In this document: one piece after another, positions 19,349 through 30,398 of the stretch
Position numbering within the stretch: the stretch's first letter is position 1
Layout: each line of letters opens with the position of its first letter
From: Leptasterias polaris
Taxonomy: Eukaryota > Echinodermata > Asteroidea > Forcipulatida > Asteriidae
Reading direction: 5' to 3'
NCBI GenBank assembly: GCA_037783415.1
Contig: JAZGTN010000119.1
Coordinates: 1,240,001 to 1,304,000 of the forward strand
DNA length: 64,000 nucleotides
Made by a program: the position numbers and the translations under genes
Notes under the pieces: generated by a model
Seen by the model: only the letters and a program-made list of their open reading frames with translations
Databases searched by the model: none
Told to the model about the DNA's origin: nothing

Positions 19349-21574
19349 CAGGTTGGTAATATTTTTTTATTTGGATACAAAAAAGCGATAACCACCGCGA
19401 TAATAGGGTAACCGATCCTACATGTAAACTTTCTGCACACGCTGTTAGCGGACGACCGATCATCTCGAACCAATCATAACACAGGTATGAAAAGCTTACG
19501 TCACAGCACGTTTATCCAATGAAATCATTGGGCCTGTAAAACAAGTGCCTGTCTTTATCCTTGCAGATAAAGACAGGGTACCAGTCTAGAATCCCCGTGG
19601 TACTATACAGGCGCCATCTAAATACAAGAGAATAGAACGTCAATTTCTTCATGGCAGCTTTAAACAGTGTATCAATTTCTGGCTGTAGATCTTTGTTCAG
19701 AATGGATTTTCTAAGATATTGTAGCATCGTGTATTTTCTGCTGGACTTTTGTTTGTTAGTGACGTGCCCCAGTGGGTTTGGACGAAAGATCAAAGTTCTT
19801 CATTATCTGATGCTGTTCAAATATTTATTATGTGAGTGTGGAAGGCATATCAACATATTGTTGTGAGTAATGCACTCTAAAAGCTCCCGGATGGTGGGTA
19901 AATATTTTTCTTACGAAGAGCCACAAATAATATTTGAATGACAAATAATATTTGAAACATAGGAAGGGCCTAAATGCTATTCTTGTGCGCGCTTTGTTGA
20001 TAAACGGAAATAGCATCTGGCACGTGATGGTGAACGGACCAGCTCTCGATCATGAATAGTCTGTATGTGGTAACGAGTTCAATTATTACTGTGGGGGTGG
20101 GTCTTGGTAATGTAAGATTTATTTTAATGGTAAACTATTATTATAATGCACAGGCTCATATGAGATAAAATATAATTGCTTAAAGGCACTGGACACGTTT
20201 GGTAATTGTCAAAGACCAGTATTCTCACTTGGTGTATCCCAACATATGCATAAAATAACAAACCTGTGAAAATTTGGGCTGAACTGGTCATCGAAGTTGA
20301 AAGAAAATAATGAAAGATAAAACACCCTTGTTGTACAAATTTGTGTGCTTTCAGATGCCAATAATAAAAGGCTTCGCTGAAGTCTTTTATTATTTGAGTG
20401 AGAAATTACCTTTTTCTCAAAAACTACGTTACTTCAGAGGGAGTCGTTTCTCACAATGTTTTATACTATCAACAGCTCTCCATTGCTCGTTACCAAGTAA
20501 GTTTTTATGCTAACAATTATTTTGAGTAATTACCAATAGTGTCCAGTGTCTTGAAAGAGAAAGAAAAATCAGCAATTCAATTTTGTGATGTACTCATTTT
20601 CCAATAGGTAGAGTGGGGAAAAAATTATAAGTCTCTAAAAAACTCGCATTTAAATGGTAAACATTGCCATCGTATTTAATACCCTTCTGGGGCAAAATTT
20701 GTTAACATCTGATGACATAATTCTGAGAAAAAATGGGTCTCTACATTCTTGTACGGGGATGTTTCGGTTCATTCCTCATTTCGATAATATTAATTTTATC
20801 AAAATGGCCTTGAACTTGACCTTTCGATTGACATAAAATTCCTTCTTGAGATGTAAAGATCCAGTGTATTTGATGAAACCAATGACGTAATATTTCAAAT
20901 TTCGCTCTGAAAAGTAACAACTTGTGTACATGCCAATTAAGAAAGAAATTACTCGCTGAAAATACTTTTTTTGGACCTTCCCCGCCTGTTTTATTAAGCT
21001 ATAACTGTTTTTTGTTTTAAGTATGAAACAAAACTCTATACATTTTGTTTTCAGCATAATACCGGTCCATGTTTAACTTATAGTGCGTTGTTTAACAAAA
21101 ACAATAATACGATACATTGAAGTTACTTTACAAGCAAACTTTAAATTTTCTAAACATTATGATTTGCAGAAATAAATGACACAATTCGGGAAAAACAGGC
21201 ACGCGTGCAGCATTTTGTTGTTATACATTTCAGCGTATTATGTCGGGCCCACTTTCATGGCGCAAGCTTACCACCAAATTCTGAGCTCACTTATTAGCGG
21301 CCGCCCTGTAAATTTGATTCTACGGATCGTAAGCGCAGAATTCCGCGGTAAGTAGAGCCATGCAATTTGGCCCATTCGTTTACTCGACTTCATGTCGGCG
21401 TTACTTGAGGCAAATTAATACACACATGAATAATAGTTTTACATTGAATGTTTAACACAGAAAGACATGTGTTAAAACAATGTCCCTTGCGCTACCGAAT
21501 TAGTGTTCGTTTAGCATCTGGTGCAGTTGGTTGCCTCCAAATTGCTTGAACAACGATGAAACAAGGCCTTGCAT
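19349..21574. other. Intergenic DNA left of the amidase cluster
   Basis: No exon is recognised. A small hairpin (CCTGTCTTTATC / GATAAAGACAGG) lies at about 19547-19576. A MITE occupies 20182-20551 and a diverged 'CTTACC' repeat lies at 21255-21375. Short frames such as 20776-21057 have no family features. Confidence 0.5.
20182..20551. mobile_element. MITE family 'AAAGGCACTGGACAC' (~370 bp)
   Basis: The left end AAAGGCACTGGACACGTTTG pairs roughly with the right end ACCAATAGTGTCCAGTG. It contains the ATGCATAAAATAACAAACCT and AAACTACGTTACTTCAGAGG boxes. A near-identical member is at 27797-28170, and relatives are at 28171-28530, 25470-25550, 15840-16240 and 63520-63870. Confidence 0.8.
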
Positions 21575-22933
21575 TTAATACATTTTGAAGGCTTTTTCAA
21601 TCGCGATTGCGACCGCGATCAGCTGTCGATCATTCCCACTCAGTCCGTCGATTTGCATACCGAAGGGAGCCGCGCTCCTTCGGGCACGCCCGCCAGGAAT
21701 CGCAAGAGATGGGTTGTTACAAACATTCGCGCAGTCATGATTATCGACTATGATTAGAAACCCTTCGGTTTCAAAGTCAGCGAGTAGCGGCGGGGGAATC
21801 TTGCTCGCCGGCATGATGATGCAGTCGAGCTTGTGGTCCTCAAAGTACGCCCTCATGTCCGCCCTGAGTTTATCCCGGGCTGTCAACACTGCCTGAATGA
21901 CGTCATCGGCCGTTGGATTCGCCATTGCTTTTTCGAAGGCCCGCTTAATGTCCGGGGATGCGATCTTGTCAACGACTTCTTGGACGGTCAGGTCATGACC
22001 GTGCTTCTTGAGGTACTCGTCTAGGATCGCGATCAGCTCGTAGTTGATAGTTGTCATTAAGTTATCGCGGCACATCTCGCCAACACCGGGGACCTCTCCT
22101 TCGTCGATGACCGTGAATCCCTTTTGCCTCAGCTCGATCAAGAACTTCTCTGCGTACTCCTCGACTTCGCTGTCCAAGTTTTCCCAGAAGTGGTGCCTGG
22201 AGACGCCGATTCTGATCTTCGATGGCGGCAGCTCTTCGTGGGGTTCCTCACCGGTCATCACGTGATCGAGTATCGCGATGTCACTGGCGCTCCTTGCGAG
22301 GGGACCGACCGAATCCCTCATGTGTGACATCTTGATGCCGAAGTCAGCCGGCCAGCGTCCGCTGGTCGGACGCAAACCGAACACCCCATTGTACGAGGAA
22401 GGTATTCGAACTGATCCAGCGGTGTCGGTTCCAAGGGCAGCTGGGACAATATCAGCGGCAACAGCTCCTCCGCTCCCGCCGCTACTTCCCCCGCACGTGT
22501 AGTCAAAGTTGTTGAAATTGTGGCAATACCCCGTGAAGTCGTTGGTGCTTGATACACCGTACGCCAACTCTTGCATGTTGGTCCTACCAGCGTTGATTGC
22601 CCCTGCGTCAAAAAGCCTCTTAACAACCTCAGCTGTGTGCTTGGGTTTGAGGCCAGCTAGGGCCGGAGTACAAGCTCCAGTCGCCTCTCCTTCTATGTCG
22701 ATGTTATCCTTCATGGCGATTAGGATTCCTTCAAGAGGTCGATTGGTCTTGCTCTGATACCTGGTATCTGCCTCCTTGGCTTTCTGTAACATCCGCTCTG
22801 TATCCATGGAGACGAAGTAGTTGAAAACCTTCAGGTCCTCAGCCCGCTGGATCATCCGTCTGGTATACGCTTCACACGTCAAGGTACCATTCCTGAACTG
22901 ATCCAAAAGACCTTTTACGGTGAGGTGATACAT
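21575..22933 (-). CDS. Amidase-signature hydrolase 1 (mandelamide/indoleacetamide hydrolase-like)
   Basis: A single open frame of 452 aa hydrolyses an amide bond by family rule; the substrate is unknown. The Ser-cisSer-Lys triad is visible: Lys75 in AMKDNIDIEG, cis-Ser150 in CGGSSGGSGG, and nucleophile Ser174 in GTDTAGSVRIPSS, with the usual 24-residue spacing. TSGRWPADFGIKMSHMRDS and SIGP-like VGPLAR resemble bacterial mandelamide or indoleacetamide hydrolases more than FAAH or GatA. Ala172 replaces the Gly of the other two copies, a change the signature tolerates. There is no signal peptide or membrane segment, so it is probably cytosolic. A splice acceptor (TTTCTTTCAG) about 80 bases before the ATG suggests a 5' UTR intron. 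It is in opposite orientation to the other two copies. Confidence 0.9.
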   Translation of the reverse strand: MYHLTVKGLLDQFRNGTLTCEAYTRRMIQRAEDLKVFNYFVSMDTERMLQKAKEADTRYQSKTNRPLEGILIAMKDNIDIEGEATGACTPALAGLKPKHTAEVVKRLFDAGAINAGRTNMQELAYGVSSTNDFTGYCHNFNNFDYTCGGSSGGSGGAVAADIVPAALGTDTAGSVRIPSSYNGVFGLRPTSGRWPADFGIKMSHMRDSVGPLARSASDIAILDHVMTGEEPHEELPPSKIRIGVSRHHFWENLDSEVEEYAEKFLIELRQKGFTVIDEGEVPGVGEMCRDNLMTTINYELIAILDEYLKKHGHDLTVQEVVDKIASPDIKRAFEKAMANPTADDVIQAVLTARDKLRADMRAYFEDHKLDCIIMPASKIPPPLLADFETEGFLIIVDNHDCANVCNNPSLAIPGGRARRSAAPFGMQIDGLSGNDRQLIAVAIAIEKAFKMY

Positions 22934-23703
22934 CTTGAATTGGTGGGAGACGAAAACCTACTGAAGGCGATCAACCAACTAAAGAACTTGGAATTCGATC
23001 CCCTGAAAGAAATCAAACATCAAATACAGAGTATTAAATATAGGAAACTATACACCTTGTTCCCGTTGTTGTCTGTTTCATAAATAGACAAGAGATAAGA
23101 TATAATAAGCTGTTGCAAACTGCTTACCAACCAAAAGGACCTGTGGTATAAATGCAAAAATAAGTAAGTGGCCTGACGTTTCGAGCCTTTAGCAGAGTCT
23201 TTCTCAAAGCCACTTTTTAATAAAACAAAAAATGCTACGAAAAATGGCCACCCTCACTTAACTTTTGTTCCTTACCTAGGAAAATGTGGAGTCAAGCCAA
23301 AACATAAATTTACGTAAGAACTTTTACAAAACTCTTGCTGTTGTTACAAACAAATTTAATCAATTAACTGCATGACTAACTAACTAACTATAACTAACTA
23401 ACTAACTAACACTTAGTAATTTAGTATTCAGAATGCTTATATAACTTTCAACAAAGATGGTCAACGTGTTATTAAAACTGTGGGCCATGAGGTTATAACG
23501 GTGCTCAAAGTTAAAATCATAGTTACATAAACTAAAAAGAAATAATCTCACGTGAGTCGCAAGTATTGTTGAGTATGTGCCTATACAAACATCTAAACAA
23601 TGTTAAGTTGTTTTCCTAGTTTTGTAACCTAATTGTTGACAGATTGTTGTTGATTTCACATGGTGTTTGTCAACTAATTACTGGTAGGCCCTACTGTATA
23701 CAA
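22934..23703. other. Upstream region of amidase 1
   Basis: It contains the putative 5' UTR and acceptor of amidase 1, a dispersed fragment around GACGTTTCGAGCCTTTAGCA (about 23174-23215), and a (TAAC)n tract at 23377-23411. No other gene is seen. Confidence 0.5.
23377..23411. repeat. (TAAC)n microsatellite
   Basis: About eight ACTA units with one interruption. Confidence 0.85.
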
Positions 23704-24445
23704 TAGACTGTGCAAGTCTCGCGCGTAAGCGAACTTCCGGGACCATCGTGGTCCCAACCATATGGAGTTTTACGTTGGCAAGATTTTGTTTCGTCTATAA
23801 TTTTAGTTTAACGTACTTTATGACATGAAAATTAAATATGTTGTTGGGAATGTAGTACTAAGTGATAAAAAATATGAAAGTAAAATCAATTCAACAATGC
23901 AACGAAGCAAACCCAAGAATTAAACTTGACCTCTGCTTCCGGTTACTTGCAAAAAATTAAGAATTTGTGCCCACCTCCGATCACCAAATTTGTTTTGGTC
24001 GCGCGATGATAATCACCAGACGCTGTAATTGCCAGACGCTAAGCCTTTTCATTACAGTCTACGGTTGTCGAGGCGTCAGCGTCCTCTTTAAACTGCGTCA
24101 CACGATGATTCTACGCCCGTGCGATCATCGCGCGTCTGCGTTTAAACCTGCTTTTAGTGGTTGCACGTATTCAGGCATGGATTTACAAAAGGGTTTCCTA
24201 AAAAGTTAATATCAAATAAGCATCCTTGTCCCAGAGTTTTTAGTTTGTTTCAACAAAAACTAACAAATGAATTGTGTGTTTATTATGAAAGCTAAAACTC
24301 ATTTTATGCAAATTGTAATGAGTATTTTTGTTGGTCAGATTGTTTCATAGATCTAATTTAAAAACAATGATTTGATTTCAGAAAAAATAGGTTCTTCACT
24401 TGACGTGTTTTCTCGCTCCGATACGCGCGAGACTTGCACAGTCTA
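23704..24445 (+). mobile_element. TA-flanked MITE family 'GACTGTGCAAG', second locus
   Basis: The ends and body match 1388-2113, including GCGCGATGATAATCACCAGA and AACTCATTTTATGCAAATTG. It lies in the same orientation as 1388-2113. Confidence 0.85.
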
Positions 24446-24672
24446 TAGATAGTTCCCAGTAGACGCCATCTTTACGGGCAAATCGCATTTTGGCTTGCAG
24501 GCGCGTCAAGCGCTCAAATTATTAACGCAGCCGCGTCGTTCACTAACCAATCACGCAATGAGTTTTGTGAAATGTGCGCGTGCTGCACGCCGTTCTCACG
24601 CTACGCATGACTGTGTGTTCCAAATTGCCCGTAAAGATGGCCGATATACGTCATACTGCAACCTATCTATAG
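24446..24672 (-). mobile_element. MITE 'TAGATAGGTTGCA', inverted member
   Basis: It starts directly at the end of the previous MITE with TATA at the joint. It is inverted relative to 10898-11124. Confidence 0.8.
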
Positions 24673-24713
24673 TTTGTACGCAAGTAATTACATAATTCTT
24701 ATTGAGAAGAGTA

Positions 24714-24940
24714 TAGATAGGTTGCAATATGACGTAAATCGGCCATCTTTACGGGCAATTTGGAACACACAGTCATGCGTTACGCGTGAGAACGGCGTGC
24801 AGCACGCGCACATTTCACAAAACTCATTGCATGATTGGTTAGTGAATGACGCGGCTGCGTTAATAATTTGAGCGCTTGACGCGCCTGCATGCCAAAATGC
24901 GATTTGCCCGTAAAGATGGCGTCTACTGGGAACTATCTAT
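24714..24940 (+). mobile_element. MITE 'TAGATAGGTTGCA', forward member
   Basis: It is head to head with 24446-24672 across a 41-bp spacer, forming an inverted repeat of about 500 bp. Its body matches 10898-11124 closely. Confidence 0.8.
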
Positions 24941-26219
24941 TGTGTCATCCCAATCTAACGTTATCATAATGCAAGCTTGCCGTTTTTGTGAAGCTGCTAA
25001 ATGCACACGGTGGTGTTAAAACTAGTGAAATTTCTACACAGACCAAGTATGGACAGCACTAATTGCTATGGTGGTAGGGATTTTATACATGTTCAATGCC
25101 AGCGTTATTTAGAATTTGGAGTATACCACGTGATAGGCGTGTCATTCTACCTCCATGGTGTGAGGGTACCAAAATCTTGCATTTAATCGTGTTTCTATTC
25201 ACACTAGATTTTGTGTTCAACATTGGTAAGAATGAAAATATAAATGTTCACAGATTCGCACATAACTTACATGGTATAAAGATGGTCATGGTGGAAAACT
25301 TCCATTGAAATAGTTTTGCTTTAAATGCCATAGTTTTTAGGAAATGAGTAAAATAATAGTCTTTATCCTGCAGGATAAATTCCGATGTTTGAAAAGAAGT
25401 TAAAACAAATAAGTTTTTTTTTCACTGTTTTAATTCTCATGACTCCGAAGACCGATTTAGCTTAAACTTTCAGTCACAGGTTTGTTATTTCATATTATAA
25501 GTGTGGATACAGGTCTTTGGCAATTACCAATGTTGTACACACCCTTTAATCAGAATTGACGCGCTGATTTTAATATAAAAGGTTAATATAAAAGTTTTTA
25601 TTTAATTTTATCATTCATAATAGTGAATCATTTATAAAACTCTGTATTGTCACAGTAGTATGACACTTTCATCCAAAAAAATAAATCCATTAAACACTCG
25701 GCTCTACACGCAAATAGGCCTACCTGTATGTCTCTGTTCGTCTAGAGAGTGCACTAAGTAGTATGGTGGCTTCTCTTTATGACAATTCTACTGCCGGTCT
25801 TGTACATGCAGAACGCCTTGATCACGAGGCCCGCCTGTCTGCACACAACATGCCCTTTCTCTGACAGTGCGGTTTGCTCCCCTCCATACAATATGGCGGC
25901 GGTCGATCATAACAACAGCAATTTGACCTTGATCAGCACGAGTGATTTTGTATTATTATGAACATTGTGTTAGGCATTGAGCAAGGACAAGGGGGAACGC
26001 ACTGATGTTGGGCGAAGCATGCAAGCGCCGAACGTATTGCAGAAAATATTTGTGCATTAGCTCTGCATTGAATGCTGCCTGCGTGATGCTTCGTAAATCC
26101 AAACCGTACATGGGATGCATACAGAATCCGGCCCTCTTTTTGTGTGTTAAAACGATGCATTACCCCAAGTCAATTTGTTATAATTTTTTTTTTTTCCGAT
26201 TTCGAGACTGAGGGCGCTA
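24941..26219. other. Intergenic DNA, no recognised gene
   Basis: It holds a fragment of the 'AACAAACCTGTGA' MITE family (about 25470-25550, reverse) and a short GC-richer part with AATATGGCGGCGG near 25889. The short frames show no family features. Confidence 0.45.
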
Positions 26220-26960
26220 TAGGCTGTGCAAGTCTCGCGCGTATCGGAGCGAGAAAACACGTCAAGTGAAGAACATATTTTTTCTGAAATCAAATCATTG
26301 TTTTTAAATTAGATCTATGAAACAATCTGACCAACAAAAATACTCATTACAATTTGCATAAAATGAGTTTTAGCTTTCATAATAAACACACAATTTATTT
26401 GTTAGTTTTTGTTGAAACAAAGACAACCCTCTGGGACAAGGATGCTTATTTGATCTGAACTTTTTAGGAATTTGTAAATCCATGCCTGAATACGTGCAAC
26501 CACTAAAGCAGGTTTAAACGCAGACGCGCGATGATCGCACGGGCGTACGAATTAACGTGTGACGCAGTTTAAAGAGGACGCTGACGCCTCGACAACCGTA
26601 GACTGCAATGAAAAGGCTTAGCGTCTGGCAATTACAGCGTCTTGTGATTATCATCGCGCGACCAAAACAAATTTGGTGATCGGAGGTGGGCACAAATTCT
26701 TAATTTTTTGCAAGTAACCCCGGAAGCAGAGGTCAAGTTTAATTCTTGGGTTTTCTTCGTTGCATTGTTGAATTGATTTTACTTTCATATTTTTTATCAC
26801 TTAGTACTACATTCCCAACAACATATTTAATTTTCATGGTCATAAAGTACGTTAAACTAAAATTATAGACGAAACAAAATCTTGCCAACGTAAAACTCCA
26901 TAATGGCTGGGACCACGATGGTCCCGGAAGTTCGCTTACGCGCGAGACTTGCACAGCCTA
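26220..26960 (-). mobile_element. TA-flanked MITE family 'GACTGTGCAAG', third locus, inverted
   Basis: It begins TAGGCTGTGCAAGTCTCGCG and ends with the inverse. It is inverted relative to 23704-24445, so the two make a long inverted repeat with about 740-bp arms and a 1.8-kb centre. Confidence 0.85.
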
Positions 26961-27076
26961 TATACGATTTTATCTCAACATTCTGCCATGCTTCGTTTCG
27001 GGAGCCTTAAGGTTACAAAGTTTTTGACTTTCATTCACAAAAACGGAGTATATGTCACACTTTCATCTATTTGTAA

Positions 27077-27252
27077 TAGACCTTATGCATATGACGTCAT
27101 TTGAGTAGGGCGCCCTCGCCTAGAGGTCAAAAGGAAGCCGTTCATTGGCCAGTCCTGTGCGTCGCGCGTACAAATCAGCGCGTTTCCATTGTTTCATCAT
27201 CAGTTTACCTCTAAGATCATGGCGGCTTGGTGACGTCAATGCATAAGGTCTA
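27077..27252 (+). mobile_element. TA-flanked MITE with CRE palindromes, second locus
   Basis: It matches 2382-2554 closely. TGACGTCA is present near both ends. A three-base insertion breaks the YY1-type motif (AAGATCATGGCGGC). Confidence 0.85.
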
Positions 27253-27796
27253 TGCTGGGAATAAGGTAAAGCATGCAGTGTATCTCTCTGCAATACACCA
27301 CTTTAGCAAATTAACCAACATCCAACAAGTTTTTCGAGATTAATATGGTTCTTAAAAAGTGTGCACACGCCACTACTGATCTATCTTTATAGACCCCGTG
27401 CACGTGACGTCACAAGACCCAAACAGCGCCCTCGCTGGGTTCAATGAAGACCTCTGTACATGCTTCTTTTCCTGTGATGCACCTGTGGGTGTTATGTTAG
27501 GTACTGCACTAAGGCTGTCACTCTCGACAATGCACTCAGGCCATTACAGATAAATTATTTTGTGATTAATATCTTTATTTGGTCGGAATATGGGATAGTG
27601 AAGTTGGGAAAACGTAAGGTTTGGCGAATACAATTAGTATAATATTGTACTAAACCAAGACGCAAGATCTCGCAGCTTGAATATGAAGAATATAGTTCAC
27701 GATTTGATGATTTGTTTGTTTACATCTGACAAGTTGTTCATCTGTTGTACACACAATACATACTCCATGCATTGCCGAATTTCGTAAAGATCCCTT

Positions 27797-28170
27797 AAAG
27801 GCACTGGGCACCTTTGGTAATTGTCAAAGACCAGTATTCTCACTTGGTGTATCCCAACGTATGCATAAAATAACAAATCTGTGAAAAAATTTGGACTCAA
27901 TTGGTCATCGAAGTTGCAAGAGAATAATGAAAGAAAAAACACCCTTGTTGCACAAATTTGTGTGCTTTCAGATGCCTATAATAAAAGGCTTCACTGAAGT
28001 CTTTTATTATTTGAGTGAGAAATTACCTTTTTCTCAAAAACTACGTTACTTCAGAGGGAGTCGTTTCTCACAATGTTTTATACTATCAACAACTCTCCAT
28101 TGCTCGTTACCAAGTAAGTTTTTATGCTAACAATTATTTTGAGTAATTACCAATAGTGTCCAGTGCTTTT
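27797..28170 (+). mobile_element. MITE family 'AAAGGCACTGGACAC', second member
   Basis: It is nearly identical to 20182-20551, with left end AAAGGCACTGGGCACC and right end ACCAATAGTGTCCAGTGC. Confidence 0.8.
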
Positions 28171-28530
28171 AAGGGAGTGTACACCTTTGGTAATTACTCC
28201 AAAACTCAATGAGCATAACATCTTACTTGGTAAATAGCACTGGAGAGCTGTTGATATTAAAAACATTGTTAAAAAACGACCCCCTTTGAGGTAGTCTTAG
28301 AGAAAGAGGTAATTTTCAACCCCGAAATTTAAATCTGAGAAAGGCTTCAAGCATGAAGCCTTTCTCCATCCAGGCATCTGAAAGTGCACAATTCTATGGC
28401 ATCAAGGGTGTTTCTTATTTCATTACTTTCTTACAACTTTGACGCCCAATTGAGCTCAAATTTTCACAGGTTTGTTATTTTATGCATATGTTGGGATACA
28501 CCAAGTGAGGATACTGGTCTTTGGCCAAAA
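28171..28530. mobile_element. Related MITE subfamily, abutting
   Basis: It starts AAGGGAGTGTACACCTTTGG and contains the inverse of the CATATGCATAAAATAACAAA box. It directly abuts the preceding element. Confidence 0.6.
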
Positions 28531-29639
28531 GTATATACCCTGCAGCCTGTTACTTGAAAAAATTCTTCTAAGCAACAATAAGCAGGATACCAGTCACAGA
28601 TGCAACATGAAATGTATTGTAGCTGGTAACCTTTTTCTGGTAAGCATAATTTTGTTGTGCTTAGCTGTTTTGTTGTGCTATAAAGCAGCTCTATGAAGTC
28701 GGGACCTGATGTATTCAGGGTACAGAGATGTGAAACTCTGAATATTACATTTTTGTCCACCAGCAACTTTACCTAATGCCATTATGTCTATCCCATTTTA
28801 TTTTAGGGAAGCAATTTTGAAGTTCAAAATACATTAAAATATGAACCCACGCATTTACGAGGTTTTTTAACACAATGTGTTTATTGCTACAATAGTAATC
28901 ACTAGACCATTACGCTGCTGGGTACAGGAATGACGACTATAGGATAGATGGATGGGGGTTGTGGGGAAAAACACGAAAAAACTGAAAAGGGGAAAGTAGG
29001 CCTAATGCTGAATATTTTGTGTTATTAACTTTGGTTGTTGTGTGGGGCATGTGTGGGGGCATACCACGCCCGTGGCAGAGTATGTCTCCCAAAATATTCA
29101 CATTTTAACAAACTCGTACAGAAAACCCCCTAATAATCCTCTACAGAATTCCTGAGATTCCTCAAACACAATGAAGACACAACAGGAAGGGGGTTCACCA
29201 TGCCACATGAAGGGGGTTCACCATGCCACATGCGTGTATATATTAGTATCTATATTGGGGTACAGGTTCAATAAACACTAGCGGAGAATATTGATAACAT
29301 TTTAGTGGTGTCAGTTTTTTAAATGCTGTGGACGCAGATGCAGTTGGTACCCGCACCAACTCGCAGTATCTTTACGTGGCTATTTAGGACCAGACGAAAT
29401 ATTGTTCAGAATTATTACCTCGACATGAGATAGGCCTATTACAAATGCTAAGCAAACAAACTGTTCGGTAGGGTGTGGGGGGGGGGGGGGGGGGGGGGGG
29501 GGGAGGAGGTGATCAGCGACTGAATAGCCAACGATTGTCATTGTTGGGTTGCATGTTTCGTTGCTTTTTGAAAAACTAATAATACTGAAGTTGGACTTTG
29601 CTAGCCGAATACCAGTAAAGAAGACCCTTGAGCCGCATC
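28531..29639. other. Intergenic DNA with dispersed repeat fragments
   Basis: A 'GCTAAGCA'-type fragment lies at 28540-28700. A 23-bp tandem duplication (AAGGGGGTTCACCATGCCAC) is at 29186-29231. No gene is recognised. Confidence 0.5.
29477..29503. repeat. Poly-G run (27 bases)
   Basis: An uninterrupted run of 27 G lies upstream of the probable amidase 2 first exon. It could form quadruplex structures. Run length is also error-prone in sequencing. Confidence 0.9.
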
Positions 29640-29962
29640 GACACAACAATACACAGTTCACAATCACGTAAGTCTTTTAGAATTACAGACGTGACCATGT
29701 TCAGTATACCATCTAAAGTACACAGATGACTGGTTTCGAAGACCAGAACCGTCTGTCTGTAAACGAAAACCCTAATTTTGTTGAGGACGTACAGGCAACA
29801 ACACCATACGTGTCAGATCGAACCGTCTCGGTGTCGGACTTGTGCAGAACTGATATTGACAACGAAAACACCTGTGGTTTACGGTTAGCGATCGCATGCT
29901 CACCTCTGCACATGACTTATCAGATGTTCAAGGTCTGTCCGTTACTTGATTACCATCTATAG
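29640..29962 (+). promoter_or_regulatory. Putative 5' UTR exon of amidase 2
   Basis: A strong donor (ATAG|GTAAGT) at 29962/29963 lies upstream of the amidase 2 acceptor TTCTTTGCAG. An ATG at 29726 opens a 78-codon frame whose TAG stop is the last three bases before the donor. I read this as a 5' UTR exon with an upstream ORF; the exon start is a guess. No known domain is seen in the 78 codons. Confidence 0.4.
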
Positions 29963-30398
29963 GTAAGTTCTTTAACAAAATTTAAAAAATAAGATAAACA
30001 CAGCAACTACACAATCATGCCAAACCTTTCTCACTTGTTATGACCCTAACCATAATCATGTCTGGATATTAACAGAAGGGTAGACAATGTATTTATATTA
30101 TGGTTTGCATGGGCGAATTATCCATGTTTAGACCATCATGTTCTAACAGCTGGTTGGGATAGTTTTCATTGTCATTTATTAGCTAACAACTATTGGTATA
30201 ATGTTTGACATCACATACAATGTTAATTTTCTATGTATTAAGTGGCACATTGTGTCAAACAGCAGTGTGCGGCGTGGGAGGAGGTTCTTACCCCCCCCCC
30301 CCCCCCCCCCAGCATCCCATGCCGTGGTAGTGAAGGGTACGGTATACAACCAATTATCAGGACCAATTCTTTGCAGGTTTTGCTGAAAATTTTTCAAG
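29963..30398 (+). other. Probable 5' UTR intron and leader of amidase 2
   Basis: It contains a C20 run (30291-30310). The acceptor CCAATTCTTTGCAG is followed by a short leader to the ATG at 30399. The same acceptor sequence precedes amidase 3. Confidence 0.55.

Noticed and set aside
22318..22757. Other-frame ORFs opposite amidase 1 (also 30575-30790, 35882-36097, 36699-37033)
   Set aside because: They are shadows of the amidase coding frame.
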